Shown: positions 30,198-39,323, counted from the stretch's first letter. The stretch: 64,000 bases of DNA from Martelella sp. AD-3 (GCF_001578105.1 NZ_CP014275.1:248001-312000); one strand, 5' to 3'. Notes: generated by a model not told the origin, from the letters alone. Translations and numbers: made by a program.

Positions 30198-31358
30198 ATG
30201 AAGGAAAGCTGGCGCTGGTTCGGACCCAATGATCCGATTTCCCTGGCCGAGGTGCGCCAGACGGGCGCGACCGATATTGTCACCGCGCTGCACGAGCTGC
30301 CGAACGGCGTCGAGTGGGAGCGCGACAAGATCGCCGAGCGACGCGACATGATTGCCGCAGCCGGCCTCACCTGGTCCGTGGTCGAGAGCATTCCCGTTCA
30401 CGAGAAGATCAAGACGGCCGAACCCGGATGGGAGAAGCTGGCCGAGACCTGGGGCCGTTCCGCGCAGAACCTTGCGCGCGAGGGCGTTAAGACGATCTGC
30501 TACAATTTCATGCCCGTGCTGGACTGGACGCGCACCGACCTCACCTATCCGCTGGATGACGGCGCGCTGGCGCTGCGGTTCGACTATCTTCTCTATGTGG
30601 CCTTCGATCTTTTCATTCTGCGTCGCAAGGGGGCGGAAGCCGATTATCCCGCAGACGTTATTGAAAAGGCCGAGGCCCGTTTCAAGGCGCTTTCCGAAGA
30701 TGCGATCGCCAAGCTGACGGGCACCGTGCTGGCCGGCCTTCCGGGATCGGAGGAGAGCTACTCGCTGGACGATTTCCGCGCCCAGCTTGCCCGCTACGAT
30801 GCGATCGATGCCGAAGCGCTCGCCGAACAGCTCTCCCGCTTTCTCGAAATCGTGGTGCCGATGGCGGAAGACGCGGGCGCCGTGATGGCGATCCATCCCG
30901 ACGATCCTCCGCGTCCGCTCTTCGGCCTGCCCCGCGTCGTTTCCACCGTCGAGGACATGGACCGGATCGCCGCACGCGTGCCGAGCCTTGCCAATGGCTT
31001 TACCTTCTGCACCGGCTCCTACGGCGTGCGGGCGGACAACGACCTGCCGGCGATGCTGAAAAGGCACGGCGAGCGGGTGCATTTCCTGCACCTGCGGGCC
31101 ACCAAGCGCGAGGACGATGGTTTGAGCTTCCACGAGGCACCGCATCTTGAAGGCGATGTCGATATGGTCGCCGTGGTCAGGGCGGCACTCGACGTCGAGA
31201 AGGCCAGGGGCGTCCAGCTTCCCTTCCGGCCGGACCACGGGCACGCCATCCTCGACGATCAGTCGCGCAAGACCAATCCGGGCTATCCGCTGATCGGCCG
31301 CCTGCGCGGCCTTTCGGAAGTGCGCGGCATTGCCCGGGCGCTGGCGTCGATGCAGTAG
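30198..31358 (+). CDS. uxuA: mannonate dehydratase
   Basis: The 386-residue TIM-barrel enzyme converts D-mannonate to 2-keto-3-deoxy-D-gluconate. Its N-terminus MKESWRWFGPNDPISLAEVR is the UxuA hallmark, with VVESIPVHEKIK, ICYNFMPVLDWTRT and the metal-ligand region MAIHPDDPPRPLFGLPR plus FCTGSYGVRADNDL. Length is normal. It is the last gene of the rightward arm, 117 bp after gntR, with AGGAG upstream of the ATG. Confidence 0.96.
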   Translation: MKESWRWFGPNDPISLAEVRQTGATDIVTALHELPNGVEWERDKIAERRDMIAAAGLTWSVVESIPVHEKIKTAEPGWEKLAETWGRSAQNLAREGVKTICYNFMPVLDWTRTDLTYPLDDGALALRFDYLLYVAFDLFILRRKGAEADYPADVIEKAEARFKALSEDAIAKLTGTVLAGLPGSEESYSLDDFRAQLARYDAIDAEALAEQLSRFLEIVVPMAEDAGAVMAIHPDDPPRPLFGLPRVVSTVEDMDRIAARVPSLANGFTFCTGSYGVRADNDLPAMLKRHGERVHFLHLRATKREDDGLSFHEAPHLEGDVDMVAVVRAALDVEKARGVQLPFRPDHGHAILDDQSRKTNPGYPLIGRLRGLSEVRGIARALASMQ

Positions 31359-31597
31359 GCGTCGCAGGCAATGCAGCGAAGGCGGGGCCGTTCGGTGGTC
31401 CCGCCCGGACCCGCCTTCGGGGACCTGCTCTCGCGGGCAGGCGGCCCCGGCGGCATGTGCTTCGCAAGCCTTGCGTTTTTTGCATAGGGGCATTGCTCAA
31501 AAGGGTCTGCCTCAATCGGACTGAAACGATTATATCAGGGTCAACAGAAGATGATGAGCGTCCCTCAGAAGCGACGCCCGACCGAAGAGATAGACAC

Positions 31598-31741
31598 ATG
31601 AACGTGACCCGCAGCTTCAACAACTGGATGAAATACCGCCGCACCGTGAGTGAACTGGATCGCATGTCGACCCGCGAACTGTCCGACCTCGGCATCAATC
31701 GCGAAGATATCCGCCGCATCGCACGCCGGGCCGCATTCTAG
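31598..31741 (+). CDS. DUF1127 small arginine-rich protein, copy 1
   Basis: The 47-residue protein is a single DUF1127 (YjiS-type) domain: SFNNWMKYRRTVSELDRMS, RELSDLGINREDIRRIARRA. Proteins of this family in alphaproteobacteria are stress or phosphate responsive and affect RNA turnover. 36 of 47 residues are identical to the copy at 32216-32359. A dispersed repeat and a CCUCCUCCC-loop small RNA follow directly downstream, as with DUF1127 genes in Rhodobacter. A longer frame upstream exists, but the conserved domain starts here. Confidence 0.85.
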   Translation: MNVTRSFNNWMKYRRTVSELDRMSTRELSDLGINREDIRRIARRAAF

Positions 31742-31843
31742 CGCATCGGCCCGAAAATCGGAATCGCTTTTCGGAAAGCATGATGCGTAGATTCAATAGG
31801 TTAGAGCGTCCTTTGTGCGTCCGAATGGACGCACGGCGCTCTA
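31742..31843. repeat. dispersed rhizobial palindromic intergenic repeat
   Basis: Two adjacent hairpins make up the unit. The first has outer arms CGCATC/GATGCG (31742-31747, 31782-31787) with inner CCGAAA/TTTCGG. The second has TAGAGCG/CGCTCTA (31802-31808, 31837-31843) with inner GTGCGTCC/GGACGCAC. Elements of this form are scattered through intergenic regions of Rhizobiales genomes. It separates the DUF1127 gene from the small RNA. Confidence 0.6.
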
Positions 31844-31868
31844 GGCGCAGCATAAGAATTACAGGAAT

Positions 31869-31999
31869 TCGAAGGGCATTCTCCTCCTCCTCCCAAAATG
31901 CCCTTCGATAGGTCGGTGATACTCCTCCTCCTCCCAGTCACCGGCCACATCAAATGGCGCTCACCGGATCCTCCTCCCCCGGTGAGCGCTATTTTTTTT
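31869..31999 (+). ncRNA. cuckoo/CcsR-like small RNA with three CCUCCUCC loops
   Basis: Three consecutive hairpins expose a pyrimidine loop. Stem CGAAGGGCAT/ATGCCCTTCG (31870-31907) and stem GGTCGGTGA/TCACCGGCC (31911-31946) both have CTCCTCCTCCTCCCA in the loop. Stem GCGCTCACCGG/CCGGTGAGCGC (31957-31989) has CCTCCTCCC in the loop and is followed by TA and eight Ts, an intrinsic terminator. The cuckoo family (including CcsR RNAs of Rhodobacter sphaeroides) is defined by such loops and lies downstream of DUF1127 genes, as here. The loops match the anti-Shine-Dalgarno sequence, so pairing with ribosome binding sites or protein binding is likely. Confidence 0.82.
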
Positions 32000-32215
32000 G
32001 CGCCGTCGTCTGGCAGCGGAGCACTCCAACGGAACGATGCCGGTTTTCTGATCAATTTTGAGGCGGAAGTTCTGAGCTTTGCATAGAGTGCATAGGACTG
32101 TTGACGCAAACCCTCTGCCTTAAGTCCGGGCAAGTCTCTATATTCCGAATTGTCAGGAACGCAGGTGTGCCGCAAGGATGCGGCGCCGAAACCTTCAAAC
32201 GAAGGGAGATATGAT

Positions 32216-32359
32216 ATGAGCATGACACATAGCTTCAACAACTGGATGAAGTATCGTCAGACGGTCAGCGAACTGAACCGCATGAACAACCGCGAACTGG
32301 CCGATCTCGGCATCAATCGCGAGGACATCCGCCGGGTCGCCCGCAAGGCTGCAAAGTAA
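32216..32359 (+). CDS. DUF1127 small arginine-rich protein, copy 2
   Basis: The 47-residue DUF1127 domain protein (SFNNWMKYRQTVSELNRMNN, RELADLGINREDIRRVARKA) is a close paralogue of 31598-31741. GAAGGGAG lies 7 bases before the ATG at 32216. Upstream, CTTAAG (32119-32124) and CTATAT (32138-32143) resemble an RpoH-type promoter with ~13-bp spacing, which would fit stress control, but this is a weak match. A terminator at 32472-32508 ends its transcript; no extra CCUCCUCCC hairpins are seen after it. Confidence 0.87.
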   Translation: MSMTHSFNNWMKYRQTVSELNRMNNRELADLGINREDIRRVARKAAK

Positions 32360-32471
32360 GAAGCCGCGCGCGGGTCCGCCGCTTCGCAGGAGCGAGGCCG
32401 CCGGCAGACCCCGGAAGAAGTCGGTGACGCGAGGGCATGAAGGCCCCGCCTCAACGCGAAAAATCCGCATC

Positions 32472-32508
32472 GCCCTCTGTCCTTCCTCCCGGACGGAGGG
32501 CTTTTTTT
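32472..32508 (+). terminator. rho-independent terminator after DUF1127 copy 2
   Basis: GCCCTCTGTCC pairs with GGACGGAGGGC (11 bp with one T-G pair) around TTCCTCCC, followed by seven Ts. Confidence 0.85.
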
Positions 32509-32750
32509 GTCCGGGCTCCGTCGCGACAAACGCCGGCGGCGATACAGTACGCGGCGGGAACCGTACCGAAAAATAAAAATTTAGCGTCTTGCTCCGGTCA
32601 TGATTGTCGCGTAACAAAAGTCCCATCGAATTGGTTTGCTAAGTTACGTCTGCGCGAAAGTGCTGGAAACGGTCTTCCTATCAAAATCGAACGACACTGC
32701 ATGATGGATATCATGTGATCTTGGAACGCACGATTTGAAAGGAAATCGTT

Positions 32751-32960
32751 ATGAGCGTCGGCACTGTAAAATTCTTCAACTCCACCAAGGGCTACGGCTT
32801 TATCGAACCGGAAGACGGCGGCAAGGACGTTTTCGTTCACATCTCTGCCGTTGAGCGCTCCGGCATGACCACGCTGGCCGAAGGCCAGAAGGTCAACTTC
32901 GAAGTCGTCGCCGATCGCCGCACCGGCAAGAGCGCCGCTGAAAACCTCAGCGCCGCCTGA
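32751..32960 (+). CDS. cold-shock-domain protein (CspA family)
   Basis: The 69-residue single-strand nucleic acid chaperone has RNP1 KGYGFIE and RNP2 VFVHISA at the expected spacing and ends SAAENLSAA. It is monocistronic, with a strong terminator at 33004-33037. About 240 bp of non-coding sequence lies between the preceding terminator and the ATG, room for the long structured leader usual for csp mRNAs. AAAGGAAA precedes the ATG. Confidence 0.96.
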   Translation: MSVGTVKFFNSTKGYGFIEPEDGGKDVFVHISAVERSGMTTLAEGQKVNFEVVADRRTGKSAAENLSAA

Positions 32961-33003
32961 TTTCGCTTCGCGCGACCGGTCACCAGCGACCGCGAAAGAA
33001 AAG

Positions 33004-33037
33004 AACCCTCCGGAGCGTGCGTTCCGGAGGGTTTTTT
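33004..33037 (+). terminator. rho-independent terminator after csp
   Basis: AACCCTCCGGA pairs with TCCGGAGGGTT (11 bp, 8-base loop), and the strand continues with Ts to 33037. Confidence 0.88.
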
Positions 33038-33065
33038 GTGTCGGCGATATATGGCGATCTGCGCG

Positions 33066-33920
33066 TCAGCGCACCAGGAAGACGGGGATCTTGCAGGCGC
33101 GCAAGACCGCCGTTGTGGTCGAGCCGATGACGAGCGCGCGGATTCGCGAATGCCCGTAGGCGCCCATGACCAGAAGGTCGGCGCCAATCTCGGCCGTCAC
33201 ATCCTCGATGACCTTTTCCGCATGGCCCGGGCGCATGACGAGCTTCGCCGTCACGCCCGCATCCTGCAGCCGCTTCAGCGCGGTCTCGGCCTTGCCGGCC
33301 ATGGGATCGCCTTCCTTGCAGACGGTCAGAAGCGTCGCGTCCGTTTCCTTGAGAATGCGGCTGCCGATCACGCGCTCCACCGCCTTGTCGGCGCTCGGAC
33401 CGCCGTCATAGGCGACCAGAACCTTGTGGATCGGCTTGAAGGCGCGGGCGGCGACGAAAACCGGCTGCTTTGCGGACCGGACGGCGCGCTCCAGGTTGGA
33501 GCCGAGATGACCGGATGCAAAATCCGCCCCTTCGCCGCGCTTGCCGATGACGATCACGCGGGAATCCGCACCGACATCTTCGACCGCCTCGACGAAATCG
33601 CCGTTGCGCAGCCGGGTCTTGACCTCGGTCACGCCCTCGGCAGCGAGCCGCTCGAGCGCGCCTTCGAGCAGCAGGCGTCCGCGTTTCTGCGCCACCTTGG
33701 CGTTCTGGGCGTCAAGCTCGGCCAGTTCTTCCAGAAGCGCGGTGCGGGCGCCAAGGCCGATGGAACCGGAAAGGTCGGCCGGCGCATGATGGCCTTGCTT
33801 GCGCTCCAGCACATGAACGAGCTCCACGGAAAGGCCGAGCTGGCCGGCAATCCACGCAGCGTGATCGCACACGCTTTCGGCATAGTTCGAACTATCGATA
33901 AAGGCTGTCAGCTTATCCAT
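33066..33920 (-). CDS. tandem universal stress protein (two UspA domains)
   Basis: The 284-residue cytoplasmic protein contains two Usp domains. The first (residues ~1-140) has a degenerate nucleotide motif (VIVIGKRGEGADFASGHLGS). The second (~150-284) has KVLVAYDGGPSADKAVE and the ATP-binding G-x2-G-x9-G-S/T in LVMGAYGHSRIRALVIGSTT. GGGAGA before the ATG at 33920 supports the start. It lies 11 bp after the SulP stop in the same operon and may regulate or sense transporter activity. Confidence 0.9.
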   Translation of the reverse strand: MDKLTAFIDSSNYAESVCDHAAWIAGQLGLSVELVHVLERKQGHHAPADLSGSIGLGARTALLEELAELDAQNAKVAQKRGRLLLEGALERLAAEGVTEVKTRLRNGDFVEAVEDVGADSRVIVIGKRGEGADFASGHLGSNLERAVRSAKQPVFVAARAFKPIHKVLVAYDGGPSADKAVERVIGSRILKETDATLLTVCKEGDPMAGKAETALKRLQDAGVTAKLVMRPGHAEKVIEDVTAEIGADLLVMGAYGHSRIRALVIGSTTTAVLRACKIPVFLVR

Positions 33921-33931
33921 GATTGATCTCC

Positions 33932-35434
33932 CTAATGCCCCTCTTTCATGAAGTCTTCGAGCGCGTCGGGCTTGTCGTGCACGGCAAGCCGGTCGACAAT
34001 GGTCGCGCTCGCCTCGTTGAGGCCGACAATCTCGACCTCGGCGCCCTCGCGCCTGAATTTCATCACTACCATATCGAGCGCTCCGACGCTTGATATATCC
34101 CAAATGTGGGCGCGCGAGACGTCAATGACGACCTTCTCCAGTGCTTCGCGGAAATCGAAGGCAGCGTTGAAATCCTCCACCGAGGCGAAGAACAACTGGC
34201 CCTCGACATGATAGGTCCGCGCTGTTCCATCTTCGGAAAGCTCGGAGCGCACGCCGAAGAGCTGGGCGATCTTCCAGGCGAAGAAGATGCCGGAGAGGAG
34301 CACGCCGACCAGCACCCCGATCGCGAGATTGTGCGTGGCGACGACGACGGCGACGACCGAGATCATGACGACGGAGGACGAGCGCGGGTGGTCCTTCAGG
34401 TTCTTGATCGATGACCAGGAGAAGGTGCCGATCGAAACCATGATCATCACGGCGACGAGCGCCGGCATCGGGATCTGGCGCACCCACTGGTCCAGCACGA
34501 CAACGAGGATGAGAAGAACAACGCCGGCAATGAAGGTCGAAAACCGTCCGCGACCGCCGGATTTCACGTTGATCATCGACTGGCCGATCATGGCGCAGCC
34601 GGCCATGCCGCCGATGAAGCCGGTGCAGAAATTGGCGATGCCCTGGCCGGCGCATTCCTGGTTGCGGTTGGAGCGCGTATCCGTCAGGTCGTCGATGAGC
34701 TGCGCCGTCATCAGACTTTCCAGGAGGCCAACGACGGCTACCGCCAGCGAATAGGGCAGGATGATCATCAGCGTTTCAAGCGTCAGCGGCACCATCGGCA
34801 GATGGAAGACCGGAAAAGCATCCGGCAGTTCGCCCATGTCGCCGACATTGCGCACGTCGAACTGGAAGATCATGGTCAACACGGTGATGACGACGATGGC
34901 GACGAGCGGGGAGGGAACGGCATTGGTGACGCGCGGCAGGAGGTAGATGATCGCCAGCGCGCCTGCGACCAGCACATAGGTCACGAAGGTCACGTCCGTC
35001 AGTTCCGGCAATTGCGCCATGAAGATCAGGATCGCCAGCGCGTTGACAAAACCGGTCATCACCGAGCGCGAGACGAAACGCATGAGGGCGCCGAGCTTCA
35101 AGAGGCCGAAAACAACCTGAATGACGCCGGCCAGCACGGTGGCCGCCAGCAGATATTCCAGCCCGTGGCCGGCGACCAGCGGGGTCATCAGCACGGCGGT
35201 TGCCGCCGTCGCGGCGGAAATCATCCCGGGCCGGCCGCCGACAAAGGCGATGATGACGGCGATCGAGAAGGAGGCGAACAGGCCGACCTTGGGATCGACG
35301 CCGGCGATGATGGAAAAGGCGATGGCTTCGGGTATGAGCGCCATGGCGACGACAAGGCCGGAAAGCGTGTCGGCGCGCACATTGCCGAACCACTCCTGCC
35401 GGTACTGGGCGAGTGAGAAATGTCTGGTGTTCAT
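33932..35434 (-). CDS. SulP-family anion transporter with STAS domain
   Basis: The 500-residue protein has about 12-14 hydrophobic helices and a C-terminal STAS domain (~400-500; [20 protein letters not shown]). SulP hallmarks include [21 protein letters not shown] near the N-terminus and [20 protein letters not shown]. Substrates in the family include sulfate and bicarbonate; the Usp partner does not decide between them. The ATG at 35434 is taken in preference to the TTG immediately upstream. Confidence 0.92.
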   Translation of the reverse strand: MNTRHFSLAQYRQEWFGNVRADTLSGLVVAMALIPEAIAFSIIAGVDPKVGLFASFSIAVIIAFVGGRPGMISAATAATAVLMTPLVAGHGLEYLLAATVLAGVIQVVFGLLKLGALMRFVSRSVMTGFVNALAILIFMAQLPELTDVTFVTYVLVAGALAIIYLLPRVTNAVPSPLVAIVVITVLTMIFQFDVRNVGDMGELPDAFPVFHLPMVPLTLETLMIILPYSLAVAVVGLLESLMTAQLIDDLTDTRSNRNQECAGQGIANFCTGFIGGMAGCAMIGQSMINVKSGGRGRFSTFIAGVVLLILVVVLDQWVRQIPMPALVAVMIMVSIGTFSWSSIKNLKDHPRSSSVVMISVVAVVVATHNLAIGVLVGVLLSGIFFAWKIAQLFGVRSELSEDGTARTYHVEGQLFFASVEDFNAAFDFREALEKVVIDVSRAHIWDISSVGALDMVVMKFRREGAEVEIVGLNEASATIVDRLAVHDKPDALEDFMKEGH

Positions 35435-35861
35435 CAATGGTCCCTGAAAATCTGTTTGCGGCCGGCAGGCAGAGGCGGCCGGGAGGATCGTGAAACAGTT
35501 TCAATGGTTGTCCGGCGGATCGGCGGCCGGAAGAGCCACCCGGGTTTTCACCGGGTCCGGGGTTCATTGACGACAGTCAATACGGATTTGGGCGCTGGAG
35601 GGCAAGGTTTGCAGCGCAAAATATGGCTGGACGGCGGCGATTGGTGCCGGTGATGCGCGGTTTTGAGCCGCGCGTCTCGCGCCGCGAGCACCCGTTATTG
35701 CCGCTGCGGGGACAGAGCCGGACGCGTCGGTCTCCGGCAGCCCGCCGCTTTCACATAGGCCCTGCGCTTCAGAAGCAACTGGCGCGCAGCACCGCCGTCT
35801 CGCTGCCGGGAACATTGCCGCGGCCTGGCCGTTGAATCGCCAAAGAGCTGGGGAGACTGGC
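35435..35861. other. intergenic stretch between divergent sulP and ku
   Basis: About 430 bp with no convincing gene. It must hold promoters for sulP (leftward) and ku (rightward), but I see no clear hexamer pair, operator or hairpin. Small open frames here lack ribosome sites and conserved composition. Confidence 0.5.
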
Positions 35862-36725
35862 ATGGCATCACGGGCAATATGGAAAGGGCAGATGCGACTT
35901 TCGCTGGTGTCGATAGCGGTGGAGCTTCACTCTGCGACGCGCCGCTCGGCCAGCGTTTCCTTCCGACAGATCCACGAGCCGACCGGAAAGCGCATCCGCT
36001 ACGAGAAGGTGGCCGAAGGTGTGGGGCCGGTTGACCCGGATGATATCGTCAAGGGGTATGAGCAGGACGGCGAATATGTGCTGATTGATCCCGAAGAGAT
36101 CGATGCAATCAGGCTCGAAACGAAAAAGACCTTCGAACTCGTCCAGTTCGTCGGGGCCTGCGAGATTCCGCCCATTTATTTCGACAAGCCTTACTACATC
36201 GTTCCGGCCGACGAGCTGGCGTAGGATGCCTATCGCGTGATCCGCGATGCGCTGCGGCGCTCGCAGAAGACGGCGCTCGGGCAACTGACCATGCGCGGCA
36301 AGGAATATCTGGCGGCCGTACGTCCCTGCGGCGACGGACTTCTGCTCGAGACTCTGCATTATGCCGACGAGATCCGCAATGCCGATCCGCTGTTCAGCGC
36401 GATCGAGGACGAGGCGAGCGACGACGAGCTTCTCGATGTGGCAACCTCGCTGATCGATAAGAAGACCGCCGCTTTCAGCCCGGAGGATTTCCGGGATCAT
36501 TACCGCGAGGCGCTGGAAGACCTGCTCGCGAAGAAGCAGAAGAACCGTCGCACGCCGCGCGCCAAGGCAGATCACGGCGACGGCGGCGGCGGCGAGAACG
36601 TGGTGGACCTGATGGGCGCCTTGAAGAAGAGCCTTGAGGGGACGAAATCCGGCGGCGGAAAATCCTCATCCGGAGCGAAGGGCAAAGCCAAGCCGAAAAC
36701 CGGCACGCGCAAAAAGGCATCATGA
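35862..36725 (+). pseudogene. ku: Ku non-homologous end-joining protein gene with in-frame amber codon
   Basis: Bacterial Ku binds DNA ends and recruits LigD. The frame begins MASRAIWKGQMRLSLVSIAV and reads the Ku beta-barrel core (KRIRYEKVAEGVGPVDPDDI, FVGACEIPPIYFDKPYYIVP) to ADELA, where codon 121 is TAG (36222-36224). The same frame resumes DAYRVIRDALRRSQKTALGQ and continues 166 codons to a Lys-rich tail. Family members usually have glutamate at this place, so one GAG to TAG change explains it. The product should be a truncated 120-residue fragment unless the amber is suppressed or is a sequencing error. Confidence 0.9.
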
Positions 36726-36726
36726 C

Positions 36727-39192
36727 ATGGCCGAGATCGACAGACTTGCAGAATACGTGACGCGCCGCGATTTTTCGCGAACCGGGGAGCCTGGGCGCGG
36801 AACCCGCAGGAAAAGCCGCAAGGACAAGCTTTCCTTCGTGGTGCAGAAACACGATGCCTCCCGACTTCACTATGACTTTCGGCTGGAATGGAGCGGCACG
36901 CTCTTGAGCTGGGCGGTGACGCGCGGACCGAGCGACGATCCGCGGGAAAAGCGGCTGGCGGTGCGCACCGAGGACCATCCGCTCGACTATGCCGGCTTCG
37001 AAGGCACGATCCCGAAGGACCAGTATGGCGGCGGCACCGTCATGGTCTGGGACCGCGGCACATGGGAACCGGTCGGGGACCCCGAACAGGGACTTTCCGA
37101 GGGCAAACTGAAATTCTGCCTTAAGGGCGAACGCATGAACGGCGGCTGGGCGCTGGTGCGCATGCGCGGCAGGAAGGGCGAAAGGCGCGAGAACTGGCTG
37201 CTGATCAAGGAGCGCGACGGCATGGCCGGCGACGAGGCCGATCATCTGACGGGCACCTTTGAGACCAGCGTCAAGACCGGGCGCTTGCTCGACGCGATCG
37301 AACAGGATGGGAAGCCGAAAAGGACCGGGTCGAAATCAGGATCTTCCAGCGGGAAAATGCCGAAATTCAGGAAGCCCGAACTGGCCACGCTCTACGACGC
37401 GGTGCCGGAAGGCGAGGGCTGGATCCACGAAACCAAATTTGACGGCTATCGCTGCATAGCCGCCGTGGGCAAAGGCGGACCGCGCTTCTTCACCCGCTCG
37501 GGCCAGGACTGGACCGACAAATACCAGGCGCTTGCCGATGCCTTTGACGCGCTGGAAGGCGAGAGCCTGTTGCTCGACGGCGAGATCATGGCGGCCGATG
37601 TTCCCAAAAACGGCTCGGCCTTTTCCGCGTTGCAGGCGGCGCTTCATGACGGCGCGCCGCTCCTCTATTATGTGTTCGACATCCTCGAGCACAATGGCAG
37701 GTCGCTGACCGACTGCCCCCTTCTTGAGCGCAAGGCGGTGCTTGAGGAGGCGCTTGCGCCGCTTGACCTCGAAGAGGGCAAGGTGCGGGTTTCGGCCTGG
37801 GTCGAGGGCAATGGCGGCGACATTCTCGAGAAGATCTGCAAGGCCGGCGGCGAGGGCATCGTCTCCAAGAAGGCCGATGCGCCCTATCGCCACGGCCGCA
37901 CAAAAAGCTGGCGCAAGGTCAAGTGCGGCAAGCGGCAGGAGTTCGTCATCGGCGGTTATTCGCCCTCTTCGAAAAGGGGCCGCGCCTTCGCCTCGCTGTT
38001 GCTCGGACAATATGCGGATGACGGGCGTCTGTGCTATCGTGGCCGCGCCGGGACAGGGTTTTCGGCGGATGAACTCGACCGGCTGGGCGGCAAGTTGAAG
38101 AGCCTTTCCCGCAAGACCGCTCCTTTCGAAGATGTGCCGGGGGCGATCGCGCGGGATGCTGCCTGGGTTACGCCGAAACTTGTGGCGGAAATCGAGTTCG
38201 CGGAGCTGACCGCCGAAGGGCATGTGCGCCACGGCGCCTATCTCGGCCTGCGCGGCGACAAGGAGGCGGAAGAGGTGACACCGGAAAACGAGACGCGCAG
38301 CGACGCCACGGTCAAGGGCATCACCATAACCCATCCGGACCGCGAACTCTTTGCGAAGGCCGGGGTGAGCAAACTCGATATCGCCCGGCATTATGGTCTC
38401 GTCGGCGAACGCATGGTCGAAATCTGCGGCGAACGCCCGGTTTCGCTGCTGCGCTGCCCCGCCGGGATCGAGGAGGAGTGCTTTTTCCAGAAGCACGCTG
38501 GCAAGGGCTTTCCCGATGAGCTGACCCGCATCGCCATTGCGGAAAAGGACGGAGAGACGGGAGAATATCTCTATGCTTCGGGCGCGGAAGGCTATGTCGC
38601 CGCCGCCCAGATGGGCACGATCGAGTTTCACGGCTGGGCGGCGCGCGCCGACCGGCTGGAACGACCTGACCGGATGGTCTTCGATCTCGATCCAGACGAG
38701 AAGCTCGGCTTTGCCGAAACGAAGCAGGCGGCTTTCGACCTGAAGTCCCTGCTGTCCGATATCGGACTTGAGGCCTATGCGATGGTGACCGGCGGCAAGG
38801 GCGTTCACCTTGTCGTGCCGCTTCGGCGCACCGTTGGCTGGGATACGCTCAAATCCTTCGCCAAAACGCTCGCCCATCTGATGGCCGAGCGCGAACCGGA
38901 CCGCTTCACGGCCACCATGTCGAAGGAAAAGCGAAAGGGGCGGATCTTCATCGACTGGCTGCGCAATGAACGCGGCGCGACCGCGATCCTGCCCTATTCC
39001 GTCCGCGCCCGGCCCGGCGCCCCGGTGGCCACCCCCGTCACCTGGGACGAACTGAAGGAGCTGAAGTCGGCCGCCGCCTTTGGCTTGAAGGACATGGCCG
39101 AACGCCTGGGGCAGGAAGAGCCGGCGCTGGCCGTCAAGCCGCAGACGCTCGCCAAGGCGGTGATCGACAAGCTCAAGAGGCGGCTTGGCTGA
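36727..39192 (+). CDS. ligD: multifunctional DNA ligase D (phosphoesterase-ligase-polymerase)
   Basis: The 821-residue NHEJ enzyme has domains in the order PE (~35-165; KHDASRLHYDFRLEW, DYAGFEGTIPKDQYGGGT), ATP-dependent ligase (~215-510; nucleophile K237 in ETKFDGYR) and primase-type polymerase (~535-810; MVFDLDPDE metal motif, MVTGGKGVHLVVPL). It starts 1 base after the ku reading frame ends, the standard ku-ligD operon. All catalytic motifs seem intact although its partner gene is interrupted. Confidence 0.96.
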   Translation: MAEIDRLAEYVTRRDFSRTGEPGRGTRRKSRKDKLSFVVQKHDASRLHYDFRLEWSGTLLSWAVTRGPSDDPREKRLAVRTEDHPLDYAGFEGTIPKDQYGGGTVMVWDRGTWEPVGDPEQGLSEGKLKFCLKGERMNGGWALVRMRGRKGERRENWLLIKERDGMAGDEADHLTGTFETSVKTGRLLDAIEQDGKPKRTGSKSGSSSGKMPKFRKPELATLYDAVPEGEGWIHETKFDGYRCIAAVGKGGPRFFTRSGQDWTDKYQALADAFDALEGESLLLDGEIMAADVPKNGSAFSALQAALHDGAPLLYYVFDILEHNGRSLTDCPLLERKAVLEEALAPLDLEEGKVRVSAWVEGNGGDILEKICKAGGEGIVSKKADAPYRHGRTKSWRKVKCGKRQEFVIGGYSPSSKRGRAFASLLLGQYADDGRLCYRGRAGTGFSADELDRLGGKLKSLSRKTAPFEDVPGAIARDAAWVTPKLVAEIEFAELTAEGHVRHGAYLGLRGDKEAEEVTPENETRSDATVKGITITHPDRELFAKAGVSKLDIARHYGLVGERMVEICGERPVSLLRCPAGIEEECFFQKHAGKGFPDELTRIAIAEKDGETGEYLYASGAEGYVAAAQMGTIEFHGWAARADRLERPDRMVFDLDPDEKLGFAETKQAAFDLKSLLSDIGLEAYAMVTGGKGVHLVVPLRRTVGWDTLKSFAKTLAHLMAEREPDRFTATMSKEKRKGRIFIDWLRNERGATAILPYSVRARPGAPVATPVTWDELKELKSAAAFGLKDMAERLGQEEPALAVKPQTLAKAVIDKLKRRLG

Positions 39193-39323
39193 ACGGCTTC
39201 TCGTCAGTCAAGACTGGCTTGCAGAACGCGCCGCGTCGCAGTCCACGCTTCAATTGCGACTTGAGTGCCGGCGCTTTTTTCACTAAACAAGCCCCACTTT
39301 TCCGCTTTATGACGGTTTTATGA

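Noticed and set aside
32119..32143. RpoH promoter for DUF1127 copy 2
   Set aside because: CTTAAG-13-CTATAT is only a partial match; mentioned in the gene entry but not called as a feature.
31801..32241. Leftward 146-codon frame across the small RNA region
   Set aside because: It covers three perfect hairpins and a terminator and has no start signal; the RNA interpretation explains the sequence better.
35564..35863. Leftward 99-codon frame upstream of ku
   Set aside because: Arg/Pro/Ala-rich composition typical of GC-rich non-coding sequence, no ribosome site, no motif.
37336..38877. Leftward 513-codon frame opposite ligD
   Set aside because: Antisense shadow; LigD ligase and polymerase motifs are continuous on the other strand.
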